Source of the DNA: Weissella muntiaci | Lineage (GTDB): Bacteria > Bacillota > Bacilli > Lactobacillales > Lactobacillaceae | Length of the DNA: 64,000 nucleotides | Assembly (NCBI RefSeq): GCF_008107635.1 | Contig: NZ_SDGZ01000008.1 | Coordinates: 48,626 to 112,625 of the forward strand | Reading direction: 5' to 3' | Shown: piece by piece, positions 60,427 through 64,000 of the stretch | Numbering within the stretch: position 1 is the stretch's first letter | Layout of the letters: each line of letters starts with the position of its first letter | Notes under the pieces: model-generated | Database searches by the model: none | The model's input: only the letters and a program-made list of their open reading frames with translations | What the model was told of the DNA's origin: nothing | Program-made: the position numbers and the translations under genes

Positions 60427-61506
60427 ATGGTCAAAGCTGATGTTAATGTGAACGATACTTTATATAGTGATCTGGTCGATTTTATTAATACTGAGGAAGC
60501 TGTTAATAGAAGCAGACAGTTACAAAATGGATATCGAAAAGACAAAAGAAATCAGGTTGGCCACGACGTTCTGTATTCGAAATATGTACTCTATGGCGAA
60601 ATTGTAGCTGGTTTCCAGGAATTCTATATTGTGCGGACAAATGGACCGAAATCTGAGGATCAGGGAATATATGTTTTAGTACGTCAAGCTGGTGTATTAG
60701 CTCCTAAGGATCTATCAACTGTGACTGGGAACGTTGCGTTAGTCGTCACAGATGTTGTTCCTGTACCGTATACAAAAGCTGATGGTTCAGAAGGTAAATT
60801 ACTACTTACGCTTGGGACAAAGCAAGAAGCTGATGAACTCATTGGGTACTATATACAAAGTCAGCTACAAAGGAATGAAGCAAATCCAATCCAGGTCTCA
60901 GGTGTTGTGAAGAGTTTACAAAATCGTGAAGATATTACAACAGCAATAGTCGTTGCAAGAACCAATACAAACATTCCTTTTGAAGTCATGGTAAATGCTC
61001 GATATTTAGTAGACTATCAAACATACGGTCCTGTGCAACTTGAAGATGTTCTGAAAAAAAGAAGCATTGTTTCATTCGGTATAGTGAACGTGAAAATGAA
61101 GCCTTTTGTTCCTGCTGATGACAAGCCTTGGCAACAAGGACGCAATGGACTGGTGGCAATGTACCAGACCAGTCGATTACCGGACCGTCAACTAGAAGTA
61201 AGGCGAGAAAAACTAGATCGTTGGATGAGAAGTAAAATGCGCAAGCAGTTTGTTGTAGCAAAAGTCGAAAGTTCTAGACAAGAGCCATTAGTAGCAGTTT
61301 TCCCTGATGTATTCTTCTTGACCTCACGTGAAACTAGAAATGGGGATGTTGCCAAAGCAACCTTCATTAAAGGTGATGAGGGAATTACTAAGGTATGGGG
61401 CTATATTGAAGATTACAGGGTAGAAAAATCGGGTAATCGAGAACTAATTAAAGGTCGAGTTAAAATTACGGGACTAGTAAATGGAACTGCCTTTGAGCGT
61501 TCATAA
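60427..61506 (+). CDS. hypothetical cytoplasmic protein, 359 aa
   Basis: No membrane span. Residues 40-220 are alpha/beta with repeated beta stretches (GIYVLVRQAGVLAPKDLS, NVALVVTDVVPV). The C-terminal part (about 290-355) is a beta domain (WGYIEDYRVEKSGNRELIKGRVKITG). GAGAAGG precedes ATG. Last gene of the pilin operon with a strong terminator after it. Family not recognised. Confidence 0.6.
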   Translation: MVKADVNVNDTLYSDLVDFINTEEAVNRSRQLQNGYRKDKRNQVGHDVLYSKYVLYGEIVAGFQEFYIVRTNGPKSEDQGIYVLVRQAGVLAPKDLSTVTGNVALVVTDVVPVPYTKADGSEGKLLLTLGTKQEADELIGYYIQSQLQRNEANPIQVSGVVKSLQNREDITTAIVVARTNTNIPFEVMVNARYLVDYQTYGPVQLEDVLKKRSIVSFGIVNVKMKPFVPADDKPWQQGRNGLVAMYQTSRLPDRQLEVRREKLDRWMRSKMRKQFVVAKVESSRQEPLVAVFPDVFFLTSRETRNGDVAKATFIKGDEGITKVWGYIEDYRVEKSGNRELIKGRVKITGLVNGTAFERS

Positions 61507-61519
61507 TTTATATATATAA

Positions 61520-61558
61520 AAAGAAAACGCATCTTTTTAAAAAAGTTGCGTTTTCTTT
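61520..61558. terminator. terminator of the pilin operon
   Basis: AAAGAAAACGCA / TGCGTTTTCTTT, perfect 12-bp arms, with an inner CTTTTT/AAAAAG stem. Confidence 0.88.
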
Positions 61559-61625
61559 GTTGAAGATGTATACTTTGTTTGTTGGTAAGTATTGTATTGT
61601 CGATACGTGAATATATGAGAGGTGA

Positions 61626-62654
61626 ATGTCATTGAAAACATTTATTAAAGAAGATGGTTCCGTGCCCTTCTTACCAAGTGAGTATTATGCAGAAACAACA
61701 TCTGAAAAAGATGTAAATATAAAGCTTGCCTCTGAAAAAATCACAGATAGGCACTTTTACACAAAAACTGACGACTATGAGCGTGTTATCAGAAATCAAT
61801 TGCCTGCCTTACATAGGGAGGTTGATAGACTTTTGAGTGACAGTGGGTTTGAAATTCTTAAATTTATAGCTACGTTTGAATTTGTACAGTTCATTCAAAT
61901 TAAACGTCAGGTTCAAATGTTTCCGATGATATTTGGAAAAGACAGTAAATCTGGTAAAAAGGCAAATTGGCAAAAGGATTTGGACGCACTGCAACGTCTA
62001 GGATTAATCGAGCAATACACTGTTATGGTAGCAGGAAGAAACCTTATTACAGCATTTGCATTGACAACAGACGGATTTAACTATGTTAAACGGTATGGTG
62101 ACAGAAGTGCAGTGTCTAGGTATAGGAGTCCAGCTTCGTTGTTACGGTATAGGGATGTCGAATATTGGAGATTATTTGCTATCGTAGATATTTATCAGAC
62201 GTTGGTTAATGAAGGATGGTATCGCAGTAGTCGCACGAATGTCAGTGGACTTGGATATGTGAACAATCGATTATGGCATAAATTACCCGCGTTACTGGAA
62301 ATGAATACGAATGATGATCGTTCGATACTATTTTATTCAGTTAGCCACCAAGATACGTTTAATCGTATTGGATCATTGTTAATGGAATTTCAAAAAGTTC
62401 GAAGTGGAAATTTCGAATATTCAAATTTTAATAACGTTAAAAACAGCAACGTTGAAATAGCAATAGTTTTTCAAAATGTTCAAATGCTTAAAAATTTCTA
62501 TCAGAGTTTCAGCCGATTGGTTGCGGATGATAAGAAGTTAGAATCTTTACTTACCAGTGTTAAATTTATTGATTTGAGTATGTGGACTAAACCTGGCGGA
62601 GCAGGAAGGATAATTGTTCCAAAAGGAACCAAATTAACAACGAGTCACTTTTAA
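61626..62654 (+). CDS. replication-relaxation-family protein
   Basis: The 342-aa protein has a winged helix at about residues 75-155 (FEFVQFIQIKRQVQMFP, KDLDALQRLGLIEQY, LTTDGFNYVKRYG), followed by a nuclease-like alpha/beta domain (about 180-320; LPALLEMNTNDDRSILFYSV). This is the Replic_Relax arrangement found on Gram-positive mobile elements, possibly in oriT or origin processing. GAGAGG precedes ATG 61626; a TTG two codons later is also possible. It heads a short operon with the toxin-antitoxin-like pair. Confidence 0.75.
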   Translation: MSLKTFIKEDGSVPFLPSEYYAETTSEKDVNIKLASEKITDRHFYTKTDDYERVIRNQLPALHREVDRLLSDSGFEILKFIATFEFVQFIQIKRQVQMFPMIFGKDSKSGKKANWQKDLDALQRLGLIEQYTVMVAGRNLITAFALTTDGFNYVKRYGDRSAVSRYRSPASLLRYRDVEYWRLFAIVDIYQTLVNEGWYRSSRTNVSGLGYVNNRLWHKLPALLEMNTNDDRSILFYSVSHQDTFNRIGSLLMEFQKVRSGNFEYSNFNNVKNSNVEIAIVFQNVQMLKNFYQSFSRLVADDKKLESLLTSVKFIDLSMWTKPGGAGRIIVPKGTKLTTSHF

Positions 62655-62664
62655 CGGGGGACGT

Positions 62665-63000
62665 ATGAAGAAACTTTGGATATGGAATGAAGGCGAAGAA
62701 TATTTCGATGAAATACCGAATACTTTGAAGGTTATTGGAAAAAGAGAAAAAACTCAAATATTTTTTGGAGAATATCTTGATTTGAGCGAGTTAGGGATAC
62801 CAGCACAAACAATTGTTACAGAGGCTAAAACAGAAGATTTTATAAAAGATAACGGAGATATAGATAAGTCCAGAGTGGGTAAGGCATTACAAAATCTTGG
62901 AGCAGTCACCATTGAAGATTTACGTTTATATCAACGTACGCTACCGGGTACCAATGTGTACGAATCTGCATCGAATATTTTGAACGCAGTAGAGGGTTAA
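62665..63000 (+). CDS. unfamiliar protein, probable antitoxin of the YoeB-like toxin
   Basis: The 111-aa soluble protein has an alpha/beta N-terminal part (KKLWIWNEGEEYFDEIP, GEYLDLSELGIP) and a helical C-terminus. It is not YefM/Phd, RelB or any antitoxin I recognise. GGGGGA precedes ATG. It ends 14 bp before the toxin gene, the standard antitoxin position. It could instead be an unrelated transfer gene. Confidence 0.55.
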   Translation: MKKLWIWNEGEEYFDEIPNTLKVIGKREKTQIFFGEYLDLSELGIPAQTIVTEAKTEDFIKDNGDIDKSRVGKALQNLGAVTIEDLRLYQRTLPGTNVYESASNILNAVEG

Positions 63001-63014
63001 CAAGGGAGAAAAAT

Positions 63015-63284
63015 ATGGAATTAATTTGGAGCAAGCAGGCCCAAAAAGAGATGAAAGCTCAAAAGAATGGTTCAGCTGGGAAAAAAATAGAAACCATTCT
63101 GAGTGAAATAATGGACAATCCTTTTTTTCAGGCTGAAAAATTGAGATTTCAGAAAAGAAAAGGGGGAGCAATCTATTCGAGAAAAATTAATTGGACGGAT
63201 AGACTTACATATACGTTTGATAAGTCAGCACAAACAATTACGTTGTTAGCGGTAAGTGGGCATTATAGTTCAGTCAAAAATTAA
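63015..63284 (+). CDS. YoeB/Txe-family mRNA endonuclease toxin
   Basis: The 89-aa protein has the typical YoeB length. The start WSKQAQKEMKAQ, the central basic strand (YSRKINWTDRLTYTF) and the end ITLLAVSGHYSS match the RelE/YoeB fold, with the C-terminal His and Tyr used for catalysis. YoeB cleaves mRNA in the ribosomal A site. It normally pairs with YefM; here the upstream gene is not YefM-like. RBS GGGAG. Confidence 0.85.
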   Translation: MELIWSKQAQKEMKAQKNGSAGKKIETILSEIMDNPFFQAEKLRFQKRKGGAIYSRKINWTDRLTYTFDKSAQTITLLAVSGHYSSVKN

Positions 63285-63298
63285 GGAGCTTTGGGATT

Positions 63299-64000
63299 AT
63301 GCAAAAGTTTAAGTTAGTCAAAATGGGTCGTAAGCTAGTCAATATTTCAATGGGATTGATTGGAATGAGTGGAACATTAGTAGCAGGTACTGGTTTAGCG
63401 ATGGCTAATGGTGAAAAAAATACTACTGATGATTATACCGATCAAAATAAGGAAACTGCCTGGAAGGCAAATTCTATTGAGCAAATTACACAACAAGTAA
63501 AGATGCAACTCGCTAAGAGCGGAATGAAGTCAGGCAATGTTCAATTACGGGACTACGTGGTTCAACCCGGTGATACTCTTGTTAATATTGCTGCAGTGTT
63601 TGACACTACAGTCAATGCCATCGCAGTTCAATATGGATTTGATAATCCAAATCTAATCATTGCTGGATATACTATTGGAAACAATCCTACAGGAAATCAC
63701 AATTATGGTTCTTACTTAGTAGCTCATCCTGACGTAACGGTTTATGGTCAAGCTCAGAAGAGTGTTGAGGGAACTCAATATGAAGTAAATGACGATAAAG
63801 CCCAAGCTACCGCAATTCTTGAAAATGGTATGAATGTTGCGAAGAACGAAGTTCGTGATGGAGCAAATACTGGAGTTGTTATCGCAAAACAACAATCAGA
63901 TGAAACAGCATCAAGTAACAACATTCAAGCAAGTACCTCTGACAAGACCACAAGTGAAGTTGGTGTAAGCACTGGTACCAGCACAAGCGGAAGCGAAGCC
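63299..64000 (+). CDS. LysM surface protein, 3' truncated by window
   Basis: ATG 63299 with AAGGAG upstream; the frame is open to the last base (234 codons). A long basic signal region and hydrophobic helix (about 15-42, ending ALAMAN-like GLAMANG) precede a LysM domain (about 82-128, YVVQPGDTLVNIAAVFD). The segment after about residue 195 is Ser/Thr/Gly-rich. LysM binds peptidoglycan; a catalytic domain may follow outside the window. The Ser/Thr-rich region makes it a candidate GtfA/GtfB substrate. Confidence 0.82.
   Translation, partial: MQKFKLVKMGRKLVNISMGLIGMSGTLVAGTGLAMANGEKNTTDDYTDQNKETAWKANSIEQITQQVKMQLAKSGMKSGNVQLRDYVVQPGDTLVNIAAVFDTTVNAIAVQYGFDNPNLIIAGYTIGNNPTGNHNYGSYLVAHPDVTVYGQAQKSVEGTQYEVNDDKAQATAILENGMNVAKNEVRDGANTGVVIAKQQSDETASSNNIQASTSDKTTSEVGVSTGTSTSGSEA

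Overview
The window looks like part of a large, low-GC, probably conjugative plasmid of a lactic acid bacterium, most likely Lactobacillaceae. The evidence is LPXTG- and WxL-type surface proteins, double-glycine-leader bacteriocin peptides with a C39-peptidase ABC exporter, CPBP immunity-type proteins, a GtfA/GtfB-type protein glycosyltransferase pair, a Rep_3-type initiator beside iterons, a ParA system, TopB, a TraG/VirD4-like coupling protein and VirB2/VirB3-like small membrane proteins. I see no rRNA, tRNA, CRISPR array or intact transposase. No canonical relaxase or VirB4 ATPase is visible; these may lie outside the window.

Layout. 1-17 kb holds surface genes. A truncated LPXTG adhesin is followed by a TetR regulator and a WxL/Csc-type cell-surface operon (2.8-8.5 kb), YxeA and CPBP membrane proteins, then two novel secreted proteins (one LPXTG) and a 701-aa membrane-anchored protein. 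Decayed copies of the adhesin tail and of the 701-aa gene show that an adhesin plus 701-aa gene block was once duplicated. 17.5-21 kb holds a KAP/YobI-like membrane P-loop NTPase and three copies of a structured small-RNA locus, two of them facing tiny hydrophobic ORFs (candidate type I toxin-antitoxin modules). 21-22.9 kb has two helix-turn-helix proteins. 22.9-32.3 kb is a minus-strand cluster of membrane or exported proteins, including a thioredoxin-like protein, a lysozyme plus M23 wall hydrolase and a Ser-rich protein, with small cytoplasmic genes; it looks like a transfer or secretion module.

32.6-35.5 kb holds two unknown genes, a hairpin-rich non-coding segment and two small genes. 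35.7-40.5 kb is a complete two-peptide bacteriocin locus: precursors, immunity, ABC exporter and accessory protein. 40.7-44 kb encodes the glycosyltransferase pair and a small HTH protein. 44.4-51.3 kb encodes topoisomerase III, a tandem ribbon-helix-helix (RHH) protein, the coupling protein and a membrane partner. 51.5-56.4 kb is the plasmid core: secreted nuclease, a very long centromere-like array, parA and a small partner, an iteron origin and the initiator. 56.5-64 kb continues with conjugation-type genes, a replication-relaxation-family protein, a YoeB-like toxin paired with an unfamiliar upstream protein, and the start of a LysM protein.

The strongest unexplained structure is an array of about 43 degenerate 7-bp sites repeated every 11-12 bp upstream of parA (52481-53038). 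The same phased sites recur as 7-unit clusters beside the nuclease/membrane-protein divergent promoter (51324-51398) and downstream of topB (44341-44416). This suggests that the small ParA partner both segregates the plasmid and controls transfer genes. A 16-bp sequence shared by the topB promoter and the 56.5-kb operon promoter suggests a second plasmid-wide regulon.
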